Below are positions 19,094 to 29,728 of a DNA stretch of 64,000 bases, one piece after another. The notes beneath the pieces are model-generated. The model did not search any database and was not told the DNA's origin. It saw only the letters and a program-made list of their open reading frames with translations. A program made the position numbers and the translations under genes. Origin of the DNA: Sodiomyces alkalinus F11 (lineage: Eukaryota; Ascomycota; Sordariomycetes; Glomerellales; Plectosphaerellaceae); the NCBI RefSeq assembly GCF_003711515.1, contig NW_021167085.1, positions 958,279 through 1,022,278 of the forward strand, written 5' to 3'. Numbering within the stretch: the first letter of the stretch is position 1; every line of letters begins with the position of its first letter.

Positions 19094-21691
19094 TCAGTCG
19101 ACAATTTCCACGACGCTGCCAACAAACCCTTCAAGACCAGATCGATCATTGCGACCCCCTTCAAGTAGAATGATCGGAGATCCAAGCTCAACCCACTCCC
19201 TGCTACTCAGAAGCTCTAGAACGACCTCTGTACCTCTCACATCCACGCCATCGCCCTCTTCCTGGTCAACCGCGAATATCTCCTCGGCGTCTTCCACATC
19301 CCCCGGCTTCTGCTTCCGGTCTGGGCCGACGAGAACAGACGAGAGCCCCAGCACCCGCGCAGCCGCACGAACCGTCCCGCAATAGACATTCACCAAAGAG
19401 CCCACCAAAAGGGAAGACGCATCGGGGTCTCTGAAGTGCGCAGTCAGACCGCTAGCTGCCTGGAGAGACAGACCCGTGTTCAGCATGTGGCTGGAAGGGA
19501 CCGCAAGGACCATCCCCTTCCGTATCCGGGGGACATCTCGAGGTCGCGGCTCGCTGTTGTCCGCGGAATCCTTGGGCGGCGGTAGGTCGAGCAGGATGCC
19601 GATAGTGCCAACCTGGCCAGCCTCCAGCGTTCTCACGGCCAGTCGCAAGTTACGGATGCTGACAATTTTGGCATTGTGCCACTCGCCCTTGATGGCAGAA
19701 GCGGCAACCGCGTTTCGTATAGCTATCTTGGCCAGCTCGGCCGACGACGGATGGGATATGGAAAGCCCATAACCCCCGGGAGACGGACGCTCATCTGGTG
19801 TCGTGCCCTTGGGATCATCTCCACCTGAAGGAAATGGCCCCACGACGATCGCATCTCCAACGGATAATTGTCCAAATCGGAGGTAGCCCGAGACAACGAT
19901 GGCCAAATCCGACCGGCTCGAGTTGTCAGCTACCGTGCCGAAGTCCGCCGGCCGGCTGAACGTATCATCGATATGAAATGCGCTCGCAGGCTGCTCTGGA
20001 TTCAGCGCCATCCCCACGTAATCGCGAGGTGTGGGGGTAGCGGGGAGAGGTAAATTCGCAAGTAGAGCGTGTGTGAGTCCGACCCCGGAACCGTCCACAG
20101 AACTTGTCAGGACGATGGGAACGAACTTGAGCAGGTCTCCGTATTCCTTCATTTCCTTGACCACCCCTTGTGCCTTCGCCATGTCCACCTCCGGAATGTT
20201 CGTGACGTCTTGGTGGCCATTCTGTCCGGGTTGCAGAATTTTGGGAATGCGACCAGCCCCCTTGATGAGGGTTAGGACTTTCCCCAGAACACGCTGCAAG
20301 CTTGTCTTTGTAGCTAGATCCAACTTGGTGATGACAACAACGAGCGGCGTTTGGAGTCTGAGACATAGCTCTAGATGAGCTTTGGCGAGATCCACGCCAG
20401 CACCAGCAGTGCCGAGGACGTCTTGGGCAGAAGAACTCAGGCCGTCTTTGGCTGAGTTGGCCTCTGCATCGTCCGCCGCTAGGCATAGCACGGTCCACTG
20501 AGGGGCCCAGCCAAACAAGCCCCTTAAGATGGTCCGACGAAAGCGCGGATGGCCGGCCGAGTCAGAGACAAAAACAAGGCGGCCGTTTTCCGACTCATAA
20601 TGGATATCGAGCCATGATTCTATGTGTGACTGGGCGTAGTTGATCACGGTGTCGTCCAGGTATCCTATAAGCTCTTGGGCGACCGAGCTGGTCATACCGG
20701 AGGCAACCTCATGACGGTGCTTGAACAGACTCAGCCTGCTGCGCCCACGACCGTTGTCGAGAGTACCTGTGGACAAAGTACCGAGGAGAGTCGATTTTCC
20801 AGACGTCGTCGGGCCCGTAAGCGTAACCCGCAGCTGGTCCGTAGTTGAGCGGGCTTGGCTAGGCGGTTCAAGGGAGCGAACTTCGCTCGAGGCGTTGTCT
20901 CCATGAGCTACGACTGCACTTTCTCTGTGCCGGGAACCAAAGTCCGGCACCACAAAAGCTTCGGCGACCCATAAACTGTCGTGCCGCAGGATTTGGGCCG
21001 GTTGCGAGGCAGCGATGTCGACCAACTCAGAGGTCTCCAGCCACTCGCATTCCCCCACGATGACATAGCGAAGAATCTCGACGCGGCAGCCCAAGGTGGC
21101 GGCCATAACTCGTAGGGTGGTGATGCTCTCGTCCATCTCGTCCTTGGTCAGACCAACAAGCGTACCGTCGTCGGAGACTCCGATTTCGTACAGCGCACCA
21201 CGGGATTCTTCCAGTCCCGGGAGAGGCGGCTGGGGGGTAAGGGCTTGACTCAGATCGACCGTGTCATCGGGCAACTGCGGTATAACGAGGTCCTTTGGCT
21301 TCAAGACGTGACAAGGAGAAGACTGCTGGAGACGCCACAGGAGTTGGTTTGTGAGCTGCTGGAGGCGCACTTGACGCGACTGGTTTGAGGAGGACAAGGA
21401 CCGAGGTTCGATCTGGGTCCGGTGGACAGCGGGCATGGTGCTCATGGACTTGTATTTCCTGCGGGCCCGTAGCAGCAGGTGAAGCTTGTATTCGGTAGGG
21501 CCCTCTTGCGGCTCGGCTTCAAGTTTTGTTACGCCATAATCGGCGAGCTTGGCCGGCTCCAGGGGCTTCGAAGTGTCTGAAATGGTCTGGACAGGAGTCG
21601 ATTTCCTTCTGGCAGAGTCTTCCGCACCAGCCCAAGGAGAGGAAACCCTCTGGGGGTCGGCCTCGAAAGTGAAGATAGAGCCCGAGGCCAT
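19094..21691 (-). CDS. GTPBP1/GTPBP2-like translational GTPase
   Basis: A single uninterrupted exon. I chose the ATG at 21691 (MASGSIFTFEADPQRVSSPW, 865 residues) over an in-frame upstream ATG at 21787, because it opens a block I associate with this fungal family and the extra 32 residues look like leader. The P-loop GPTTSGKSTLLGTLSTG (G1, about residue 297), DSAGHPRFRRT (G3, about 377) and TKLD (G4, about 455) define an EF-Tu/EF-1A-type GTPase. Beta-barrel domains follow, with a GMVLAVPSS-like strand near the end. Animal GTPBP1/2 act in ribosome rescue and mRNA surveillance; the fungal role is not established. The N-terminal 290 residues are family-specific. Confidence 0.75.
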   Translation of the reverse strand: MASGSIFTFEADPQRVSSPWAGAEDSARRKSTPVQTISDTSKPLEPAKLADYGVTKLEAEPQEGPTEYKLHLLLRARRKYKSMSTMPAVHRTQIEPRSLSSSNQSRQVRLQQLTNQLLWRLQQSSPCHVLKPKDLVIPQLPDDTVDLSQALTPQPPLPGLEESRGALYEIGVSDDGTLVGLTKDEMDESITTLRVMAATLGCRVEILRYVIVGECEWLETSELVDIAASQPAQILRHDSLWVAEAFVVPDFGSRHRESAVVAHGDNASSEVRSLEPPSQARSTTDQLRVTLTGPTTSGKSTLLGTLSTGTLDNGRGRSRLSLFKHRHEVASGMTSSVAQELIGYLDDTVINYAQSHIESWLDIHYESENGRLVFVSDSAGHPRFRRTILRGLFGWAPQWTVLCLAADDAEANSAKDGLSSSAQDVLGTAGAGVDLAKAHLELCLRLQTPLVVVITKLDLATKTSLQRVLGKVLTLIKGAGRIPKILQPGQNGHQDVTNIPEVDMAKAQGVVKEMKEYGDLLKFVPIVLTSSVDGSGVGLTHALLANLPLPATPTPRDYVGMALNPEQPASAFHIDDTFSRPADFGTVADNSSRSDLAIVVSGYLRFGQLSVGDAIVVGPFPSGGDDPKGTTPDERPSPGGYGLSISHPSSAELAKIAIRNAVAASAIKGEWHNAKIVSIRNLRLAVRTLEAGQVGTIGILLDLPPPKDSADNSEPRPRDVPRIRKGMVLAVPSSHMLNTGLSLQAASGLTAHFRDPDASSLLVGSLVNVYCGTVRAAARVLGLSSVLVGPDRKQKPGDVEDAEEIFAVDQEEGDGVDVRGTEVVLELLSSREWVELGSPIILLEGGRNDRSGLEGFVGSVVEIVD

Positions 21692-22615
21692 TTTGCCAAG
21701 GTATACAAAGGGGGGCTTGTGTGTAAGGCGACGTTCGGGGAGGTTGATAGAGCGATGATGGTGAGTAAGGACTGGGACTGGCAGCAAAGGTCGTCGTCGT
21801 CTACGCGGTCATGAGCAGTGTAGCAGCTAATGCATTCAATATAGAGAGAGGTCCATAGGTGTATAAGTGAGGTATCATCTTGGTGATCCGATCTCGTAAT
21901 ACTTAAAAGAAACCGGTGATTAAGGTAATATGCGCTGAACTTGGTGTTTTCAAGCGGTGACCAGCAACGAGAGAACGAAGCCTTGTCGAGGTTCAGTTAA
22001 GAGACAATGACATGGCAATGCTGATAAGAGTGACGAAGGCTGACTGTTCAAAGGGTGTTGACGCTCTTCATACTGGGATTTGGTGAAGAAACCAAGAGGG
22101 GAAATTTTGATGGATCAACAGACTGGAACTACTTCGTATGGAAGTGAGTCTTCCGACAGTCGTATTCGGTGACTGTGACGCAGACCGAGCGGTGGACAAA
22201 CAAGACAGAACAGATATTATGGCACGACCCAGACAACAGATTGGGGACAGAGTATCCGCACGGATACGTACAGTGTACTGCATCTTGTCGAGGCTTATGT
22301 GGGTCCCTGTTGCCGTTGATTACTGGGGCTTACAGTATGGAAGGCACAGTGTACAGGTATGGTTATGAGTAACAAATACCTAGTGCTTTGACTGCACCTT
22401 CTGTCTCCATGGTTGGGAGGAAGGTAGTAGGTAATAAAAACGCTGTAAGAAGGGACACCACAAATGATTACCGGTTCTTGCAGTGACTTGTTATACCTTA
22501 GCTTTGTTCATTACTCACCTGATGAAAGCCTAGGACTTTGATCATTCGAACACATGTAAGAGAGAAAGGAATCAAAAGACGGAAAGAGAAAAAGAAAAAG
22601 GACAAAAAGTATAAT
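21692..22615. other. Intergenic region left of the tRNA gene
   Basis: Promoter of the GTPBP-like gene and about 0.8 kb of sequence without a supported gene. Small open frames up to 76 codons show no family features. Confidence 0.55.
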
Positions 22616-22730
22616 TGACAAGGATGGGATTCGAACCCATGCGTGTTGCCACAATGGAAAAGCCCTCTTGGAGGGAAAGTGTACAAGAGTAAACTTGAGT
22701 CCATCACCTTAACCACTCGGTCACCTTGCC
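22616..22730 (-). tRNA. tRNA-Leu(CAA) with a 34-nt intron
   Basis: On the minus strand the 5' acceptor GGCAAGG pairs with CCTTGTC at the 3' end (one G-T pair), and the discriminator base is A. The D arm (ACCGAGTGGTTAAGGT), a long variable arm (GTGGCAACAC) and the T arm (GGGTTCGAATCCC) mark a class II tRNA. The anticodon stem ATGGA/TCCAT encloses CTCAAG, giving anticodon CAA (22695-22697). The intron occupies 22660-22693, directly after the base 3' of the anticodon, and contains CTTG, able to pair with the anticodon as in yeast tRNA-Leu(CAA). The A73 discriminator argues against serine, the other class II option. The mature length is 81 nt before CCA. Confidence 0.9.
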
Positions 22731-23325
22731 TACGTAATTGATACGATGTTTGCCCACATGAACTTTATTAACCACAAGGCCTTCCCTTCCCCACTTATGC
22801 AGCCACAAGCGATAGTACCTAATCGTGCCGCAGCCCAATAAGTTACTTCTCGGACGTCTTACGGCAAGAACCTCATACTCTTAGCCCTGAGTATAAAACA
22901 TTCTTCACTGCTCATTTTATGATTACGGCCTTCAGTGTATGGAGCACGAGTTCGCCAAGGCATCTCCAGATATGGTGTCTTTCTTCACTGAGTGGCTGCC
23001 TTTAAGGTCCTTGGTCCTTGGTCCCTGGGGCGAGCTGTCTGGCTCAGCCCCAAACTCAGCCCCGCCTAAGAACACCCCGCACCCCCCAACCGAAACACCA
23101 ACACAAACGCTAACCCTTTGGTGTACCCCTGTACCTAGTTACACCTTTGCCACAGGTACAGTACGGAGTTACCTCTAACCGCCTTGATACCGCCACAAAA
23201 CCTCCCGCCTCCCCCCCTATTATTCGCCTTACCGACCAACATCATCACCCTACAGTATTCTTCCTCTGCCTGGCCTTCAGTCGCTCGACACATCCTCTAC
23301 GTATTAGCTTCGGGCGTCAATAATA
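22731..23325. other. Intergenic region, Sec9 promoter
   Basis: C-rich sequence (about 23050-23110 and 23200-23230) and CT tracts lead up to the Sec9 start; GTACGGAGTTACC occurs near 23160. No gene is supported. Confidence 0.55.
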
Positions 23326-24787
23326 ATGAAGAAGTTTGGGTTTGGCAAGAAAGACGTCAATGCCGGCGACGAAGATGCGTCTCGAAACGCACTCTTCGGT
23401 CGGAAGAAGCAATCCCCAGCACCCATGAACGACAATCCCTACGCTCGGGCAGGCCCCAGCAACGACCCCTATGCTCAAAGCTCAAAGTCCGCCAGTCCGG
23501 CTCCCTCCCAACAATCCCGCGCTGGGCTTCCTTCCGGTCCCGGCGGCCTTCGCCGCGACCCCTCCTCCAGCAGTGCATCCAGCTACTCCCAGCCTCCTCC
23601 CCCTTACGGCGCGTCCGACCCCAGCGAACGCTCGACTGGCCGGTACGGCGCCGACACATACGGCGCAGCGGGCGGCTACGGTGACAACCGGTACGATACC
23701 GGAAGCGGTCCTGGTGCAAACCGATACGGGCCGGCCGCGAGTGCATCGCGAAGACCCGGCGGCTACGGAGGCCTAGGCCCGGCGGGTGATGGCGACTCTG
23801 ACGCTCAACGGGACCAGCTTTTCTCGGGCGCGCAGCAACGGCAACAGCAACAGCAACATCAACAACCACGACAAGGTGCTTCGCCAGTCCAAGGCCAGAC
23901 TGCTGGCGGCGGCGGCGGCAGCAGCAGCGGTTACGGCCAGTCCGGGGCCTCGGCAGCCGACCCCTACGGCGGATACGGGGCAGAGCGACAGCTCACGGAA
24001 GAAGAGTTGGAGGAGCAAGAGGTGAAGCACGTCAAGAAGCAGATCCAGGACACGAGGCAGGAGTCGATCCAGTCCCTCAACCGGTCCATTGCTCTCGCCA
24101 ACCAAGCAGCCGACACGGGCATCAACACGATGAGCATGCTAGCCCGGGACGAGGAGCGGCTGATCAACACGGAGAAGCGGCTCGACGAGGCGGCCAACTA
24201 CAACAAGATCGGGGCCGAGAAGGCCAAGAAGCTCAAGCACCTCAACCGCAGCATGTTTGCCGTCCACGTGTCCAACCCCTTCACGTCGCAGCGGCGCACC
24301 GCCGAGTACGAGGAGTCGGTGCTGGAGAGCCACCGCACCGAACGCGAGCTGCGCCAGGCCACCCGCAAGAACGCGTGGGATTCGAACCAGCAGATGGATA
24401 AGTCGCTGAGGAACCTCGAGCTGGGACCTGCCGCGCCGCGTCGGGACTATAGGCCATCGGCAGCCGAGACCAACAAATACGTCTTCACCGACGATGATGA
24501 CGAGGAGAACGCCCAGGCACTCGACGACGAGGCCACGATTTCGCGGCAGATGGGCGAGCTTGGCGGTGCAGTCAGCTTACTCAATCGGGTAGCCAAGGCG
24601 CAGTCTCAGACTGTTCAGAGGCAGATCGTATCCGCCGACAGGATTAACGAGAAGGTAAGGCGGTCCTACCGACCAACTACGAACCCTCCGGACAGAAGGA
24701 TAACCGATGCTAACAAACTGGGGATAGACCGACATGGTGGACGATGGTGTGCGCGTCAACAGGGCTCGTTTGGACCGCATCAAGTAA
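23326..24787 (+). CDS. sec9: Sec9/SNAP-25-type t-SNARE
   Basis: Exon 1 is 23326-24654 and exon 2 is 24728-24787 (73-nt intron, GTAAGG donor, GCTAAC branch), for 462 residues. Residues 1-215 are disordered, rich in Gly, Ser, Tyr, Pro and Gln, with NPYARA/NDPYAQ repeats and a glutamine run near 170. A Qb SNARE helix follows (about 225-290: KKQIQDTRQESIQSLNRSI, then GINTMSMLARDEERL). After an NPF-containing linker comes the Qc helix (about 400-460: ISRQMGELGGAVSLLNRVAK, ending VRVNRARLDRIK). Two SNARE helices in one protein without a membrane anchor is the SNAP-25/Sec9 layout. It pairs with Sso and Snc for secretory-vesicle fusion at the plasma membrane. The last exon supplies the C-terminal 19 residues of the Qc helix, so splicing is essential. 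Confidence 0.9.
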
Positions 24788-24976
24788 TCAGGCCGGCCGG
24801 TGCATGGCATGGCATGGCTTGGCTTGGCCAGAGAGATATAGAACGAAGCATGAAAACTTTTAAAAGCACTCTGAAACGGTTTGATACATTTGGCGTAAAT
24901 CGGAGTTTCTTCAGTCATTGGCTTCATAGCTCGTTTGTCTCCGTTCTATGATCCGTGATTTTCGTGTGACGAACAT

Positions 24977-25471
24977 TTACAGGTCTTCCAACTTGTACAC
25001 CTCGTATGCCGGCACCTCATATGGGTGAGAGCTATGCATGGGAGAATGTGTCAGTGGGCTCTTGTTTTCCCTACGTACCATTTGCTGCTGGACATTGTTA
25101 GACGTGGACTATGTCCCCGGCGTACCTCTTCAGCGCAGCGACAGCGGCCTTGGCAGTGTCCCGTCCTTCACATAGTATCTCAACACGGTACTCGAGGACT
25201 CGCTCAAGCTGGCCGGCTGAGCCGGTATGAGGGTCGGCGCCAGCCTCGGCAACGGGTAGGAACTGACCCTGGCCGGTGAGTTCGAAGGCCACTTGGACGT
25301 ATTTTCCGCCTTGGTATACGCCGGCTCCGGCGGCGAAGACGGCGTCTTTGGTGGCTGTCAAGTGGGATGCTGGGACGGGGAGACGAATAGACGATTTAGT
25401 GAGATGGGATTGATAGGCGAGAGGGATGGCTACTTACCGGGGACAGTATATACCAATTTGTATCGGTCCAT
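24977..25471 (-). CDS. Nif3/YqfO C-terminal-like small protein
   Basis: Three minus-strand exons, 25438-25471, 25126-25369 and 24977-25031, give 110 residues: MDRYKLVYTVPASHLTATKD at the start and SSHPYEVPAYEVYKLEDL at the end. The blocks VFAAGAGVYQGGKYVQVAFE, GQFLPVAEAG and HPYEVPAYEVY resemble the ferredoxin-like insert domain of the bacterial YqfO/Nif3 family, here as a stand-alone protein. In the bacterial family that domain is related to PII/CutA folds. No molecular function is established, so I give none. Introns are 68 and 94 nt; the second (donor GTACGC) is chosen to join the frame to HPYEVP and is the least certain junction. It is convergent with Sec9, 189 nt away. Confidence 0.75.
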
Positions 25472-25941
25472 CTTTTGTTTGTGATAAGTCTTTTATAAGT
25501 AATTGTATGACGGAGACGACGATTTGAGGAAGATGATGGCGAGAGCAGTTGTCCGTCTCTCGACTCGAGCAAACGCTACAATGTACGCCTGAATACAGAG
25601 TACCTCCTGCGCTGTACCGTAAAGGTTCCATAAGGTACCTTAACGTCCCAAGCTATAGGCGGGAACCCCACTGTGTCTGCACAATGGTGGAATGTGGGCC
25701 GGCGTGAGGGCCTGGTGGTAGGTACAGTGTCAAGCCGTCCCATACTTTTATGTACTCCTCGAAGCTCCACATTAGTGACTTCTACGTGTAGATTTCAGAT
25801 TCCTATCACCATTTTTTTTTTTTGGTTCCGTCTTCACGAAAGTCGGTTCAACCATAACTTGATGAAACTCGCCGTCTCTCACCAGTTAATTTCAGCACCC
25901 TCACCAGAACTATTTACATTCAATAGGGGGGTTCTGTTGCC
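25472..25941. other. Divergent promoter region
   Basis: Lies between the Nif3-like gene (leftward) and the DHR2-like gene (rightward). It holds a perfect TAAGGTACCTTA palindrome at 25631-25642 and a poly-T run near 25812. No gene is supported. Confidence 0.6.
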
Positions 25942-28362
25942 ATGTCGAACTTAAAGAACGGCGAGCCGAAGAGCAAAAAGCGAAAACTCAGCGGTCAGCA
26001 CATCATCAAGGTCGGCGGCAAAGTCCTCTCACTTGACGGTTATTTCAACCCGCCCGAGAAGAAAAAGAAGCCAGTTGAAGAGACTTCCCTGAAAGAACCC
26101 GATACCGAAGAATCTAAACCACAGGAAGTACCGCAGGACGCCACCAGCGATAGCCAGCCGAGGGCACAGAAACGGAAAAAATCGCATCAACCCTCATCAC
26201 AGGGCGAGACCGATGGATCTTCACCCCGGCCCAGTGGGTTTCGGTCCAAAAAAGATGGCTCGTCATCCCGATGGAAGGAGGATGCCTCGCTCTTGAAAAC
26301 TCGGCAAAAACTGCCCATCTGGGCTCACCGCGGCGAAATCCAGGGCCTCGTCCGCAAGAACGATGTGCTCATTCTCGTCGGCGAGACGGGTTCGGGCAAG
26401 TCCACACAGGTGCCGCAGTTTCTCATCTCCGAGCCCTGGTGTCGCCGGAAGACGGTCAAGGACGACAGGGGCCGCGAAGTCGGAGTCGGAGGAGTCATCG
26501 CCATCACCCAGCCTCGCCGAGTTGCAGCCACCACACTAGCACACCGTGTCGCCCGCGAGGCCGGCACACCGTTGAGGCAAGGCGCCCCGGGAATGGTTGG
26601 TTACTCTGTCCGGTTCGATCACAATGTTCCCAAGGGGACGAAGATCAAGTTCGTCACCGAAGGTATGCTGTTGCAGGAGCTGTTGCACGACCCCTGCTTG
26701 CGCCAGTACAGCGCCGTCGTGGTGGACGAGATCCACGAGAGGAGCGTCGACGTCGACCTGCTTTCGGGGTTTTTGAAGCAGATCTTGTCAGGGAAAGACC
26801 TCGCGGGCCGTGGGGGGGTTCCTTTGAAGGTGGTAGTCATGAGTGCGACGGCCGATGTCGAGAGGATACGAGGCTTCTTTTCGGATGGCGCGCGTCAAGA
26901 CGGCGGGGTCCAATCTCCGCCGCCAGAGTCGAGTAAGGGGTCAGGCATTTCAGTCGGAGAACTTCGGATCCCTGGTCGACAGTATCCGGTGCAAACCGTC
27001 CACCTACCAAAGGCGATTCCAGACATCCAGGAGGGCCTGCTCAAATCCATCTTCAAGATCCACACGGAGGAGCCTCTTCCAGGTGACATTCTCGCTTTCC
27101 TGACGGGCCAGGAAGAGATCGAGGCTGCACAAGGACTCATTGAGGAATACTCCAAGACGCTAGCCTCCGGCGTTCCGAAGATCCGCGTCTTCCCCCTGTT
27201 TGGCCAGCTCTCCATCGAAGCACAACACGAGGCTTTCAAACCGATCAAGGGGGGGGGTTTCACCCGAAAAGTCGTCCTTGCCACGAACATTGCCGAGACG
27301 TCCGTCACGGTGCCAGGTGTGCGGTATGTCGTGGACTGCGGCAAGGCGAAAGTGAAGCAGTTCCGGTCCCGACTAGGCATGGAGTCCCTGCTCGCGAAGC
27401 CCATCTCCAAATCCTCGGCCATACAGAGAACGGGCCGAGCCGGCCGTGAGGGGCCCGGCAAATGCTTCCGGCTCTACACCGAAGAGGCGTTTGAGACCCT
27501 GCACGACACCGACCTTCCCGAGATTTTGCGTATCGACGTCCTCGGTGCCGTTCTCACGATGAAGGCTCGAGGCATCGACGACGTCCTTTCCTTCCCGCTC
27601 ATGGATGCCCCCGCTGTGGACGCCATCGAGAAAGCCCTGCTCCATTTGCACGCCCTCGGCGCCCTCGCAGACGACGGCTCCCTCACCCCGGCCGGCCGCA
27701 AGATGGCCTCGTTCCCCATCTCGGCCCCGCTGGCTGCCGTGCTCCTCGCCGCCGCCAAGCCCGCCTTCGACTGCGTCCTGGAGGCGGTCGACGTCATCTC
27801 GGCCCTGACGGCGGGCGACGACATCTTCCACCAACTGCCGTCGGAGGAGCAGCGCGAGGAGGTCGAAGAGGCGCGCAAGGAGCTGTACCGCCGCGAGGGC
27901 GACGTGCTGACCTACCTGACGACGGTGCAGCTCTACGCGGCCGAGCACGCCGACCGCGTGGCCTGGTGCAAGCGGCGCGGCGTCAACGTGCGCAACATGC
28001 GCACGGCCATGAACATCCGCCGGCAACTCCGCGCCCTTTGCCTCAAGGAAGGCTTGCTGACCACCCCTCCCGAGGCGGACCCGCAGCCCTTTGCTCCCCC
28101 GACGCCGGAACGTGCGGAGACGCTGCTCAAGTGTTTCCTCCGAGGCTTCGCCTCCAAGACGGCGGTTTTGGCGCCGGATGCCAGCTACGTCACCTCGCAG
28201 GGGAAGCACGTGGTCGCGATCCATCCGTCCAGCGTCCTGCACGGGCAGAAGAGAGAGGCCATCGTGTTCTTGGAGCACGTCTTTACGCAGAAGAACTACG
28301 CCAAGAAAGTCAGCGCAATCCAGGGGAACTGGATCGTGGAGGCATTGCAGGGCGAGGATTAA
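25942..28362 (+). CDS. DEAH-box RNA helicase, DHR2-like
   Basis: An intronless frame of 806 residues. A basic, Lys-rich N-terminus (SKKRKL, EKKKKP, QKRKKSH) suggests nucleolar import. The helicase core then shows GETGSGKST (motif I, about 146), TQPRRVAA (Ia), DEIHERS (II, about 261), SAT (III, about 301) and QRTGRAGR (VI, about 494). Ratchet/winged-helix and OB-fold regions typical of DEAH proteins follow, with RNMRTAMNIRRQLRALC and VAIHPSSVL. Length and the short N-terminus fit yeast Dhr2, needed for 18S rRNA maturation, better than the splicing helicases Prp2, Prp16 and Prp22, which carry longer N-terminal parts. Prp43 is the main alternative. The substrate is inferred. Confidence 0.8.
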   Translation: MSNLKNGEPKSKKRKLSGQHIIKVGGKVLSLDGYFNPPEKKKKPVEETSLKEPDTEESKPQEVPQDATSDSQPRAQKRKKSHQPSSQGETDGSSPRPSGFRSKKDGSSSRWKEDASLLKTRQKLPIWAHRGEIQGLVRKNDVLILVGETGSGKSTQVPQFLISEPWCRRKTVKDDRGREVGVGGVIAITQPRRVAATTLAHRVAREAGTPLRQGAPGMVGYSVRFDHNVPKGTKIKFVTEGMLLQELLHDPCLRQYSAVVVDEIHERSVDVDLLSGFLKQILSGKDLAGRGGVPLKVVVMSATADVERIRGFFSDGARQDGGVQSPPPESSKGSGISVGELRIPGRQYPVQTVHLPKAIPDIQEGLLKSIFKIHTEEPLPGDILAFLTGQEEIEAAQGLIEEYSKTLASGVPKIRVFPLFGQLSIEAQHEAFKPIKGGGFTRKVVLATNIAETSVTVPGVRYVVDCGKAKVKQFRSRLGMESLLAKPISKSSAIQRTGRAGREGPGKCFRLYTEEAFETLHDTDLPEILRIDVLGAVLTMKARGIDDVLSFPLMDAPAVDAIEKALLHLHALGALADDGSLTPAGRKMASFPISAPLAAVLLAAAKPAFDCVLEAVDVISALTAGDDIFHQLPSEEQREEVEEARKELYRREGDVLTYLTTVQLYAAEHADRVAWCKRRGVNVRNMRTAMNIRRQLRALCLKEGLLTTPPEADPQPFAPPTPERAETLLKCFLRGFASKTAVLAPDASYVTSQGKHVVAIHPSSVLHGQKREAIVFLEHVFTQKNYAKKVSAIQGNWIVEALQGED

Positions 28363-28575
28363 GAAATAGAAGAACCCGCGTAGACCAACTTGGCCGCCGG
28401 GTTACCTGTGGACGAGGTAGTACAAGTTTATTTATTTTACAGCCAAAATCTCATGATCATAATACATGACATGGGAGAATTGTCTCTCATGGCATCCAGA
28501 TGAAATACACCCCTCTCGGCGCCCATAACGTTGCAAATGCCCGCCCGCAATAATACATACTGCGAGAGGGGTCGA

Positions 28576-29075
28576 TCAATGTGGACTTGAATCGCCCGAC
28601 TCTCCTCCCTCTTCCTGCTGCTGTTGCCGAATAGCCATCATGAGCTCGTAAAGTTGCCCAACTTGGTCGTCGCTGAGTTTCTCAAACTTGGTCTTGTCGA
28701 TCTTCTCGCCTATCCACGCCTCGCCCTCGACCTTTTGGGCGTATAGCTGCCACTCCGTCAAGAAGCCGATCTAACAAGCGTCAGCTCTGCTATTTCCCCA
28801 GGAGGCCTGTAAAGACTGTAAGAGCTTGGAGAAGGGGGGCCAGGGCAGTGTCGTACCAGATGGGCAGGGTTGTCCACGTTACGGTGAGCGCGGAACTCGG
28901 CCTTGACGTATTCATCCCCAAGCAACCGCATTTCGGCTGGAAGGAACTTGCGATGGGCCCTTAGCAAGCGACGGTAGAGGGGGATAGGCGGCAGAAGGGG
29001 CATCGGGGCGTTGGGTCCCAGGGTCCTGGCTCTGTTTACGGCCGAGGCCCATCTTAGAGTGGTTGTGGGACGCAT
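28576..29075 (-). CDS. Succinate dehydrogenase assembly factor 3 (ACN9/SDHAF3)
   Basis: Exons 28857-29075 and 28576-28770 (86-nt intron) give 137 residues. The N-terminus ([18 protein letters not shown]) is basic and Ser/Thr-rich like a mitochondrial presequence. The LYR motif occurs as [15 protein letters not shown], followed by [32 protein letters not shown], the ACN9 family signature region (quoted here across the splice). The protein shields the iron-sulfur subunit of complex II from oxidants during assembly in the mitochondrial matrix. The C-terminal 15 residues are a Gln/Glu-rich tail of no known role. It is convergent with the DHR2-like gene, 213 nt apart. Confidence 0.85.
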
Positions 29076-29728
29076 TGGTGCTTATGCGGGAGCTCTAGAA
29101 AGTCTTATGAGAGGTAAAGAGAAATCTTGGCAGAATATGAATGCAACGTCTCTTTGATGGCAGTGGTGAATATGAGCGTCGGGTTTGAAGTTCGATGAGA
29201 GCGTCCATAATTCGGGCCGGCCGTGGCGGCGGAAGGACGAGGAATTTGGCGTGCCGCTTGTTACCAGCTCCGGGCGGCCCGTTGCCCTTGGCTGGCAGGT
29301 AACCTAGGTACCTAAGGTAGGAAAAGGTAAAAGGTACCTAAGGTGCCGTACCTGCATTACTGGACTATTCCGAATAAGGCAAAAAAGAAAAAGAAAAAAA
29401 AAAGGATCAGTCAGCATTGTATCCGCACTCGGTATTACGAATACTTCGTACCACGAAGCTGCTGTGACGCGAGCAAGAGCTGCCTGCTTTTGGGGAGCAC
29501 TAAGAAGGTTGAAGCTCCAACGTACAAACTATCACCACGAATATCAACCATCGACAACACCAACTCTCGTCTATCATTTCCGCGGTACTTGCCGGATTAC
29601 CCGTCGCCAACATCATTTCTGGCATCGAAAAATAAGATTCTCGACTGTCATCAATTCGGCCTTTTGATCATCCTTCAGACTCACTCCCCTGGACAGTCGG
29701 ACGAGTCTACCTGAACCCAACAGCCGAT
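29076..29728. other. Divergent promoter region
   Basis: Shared upstream space of the SDHAF3 and proteasome beta-5 genes. Two TACCTAAGGT motifs (29309-29319 and 29335-29344) lie within 40 nt of each other. An A-rich tract is at about 29381-29402. A 123-codon plus frame here has no family features and is not called. Confidence 0.6.

Noticed and set aside
27373..28278. 301-codon minus frame inside the helicase gene
   Set aside because: It is the antisense shadow of the DHR2-like coding region.
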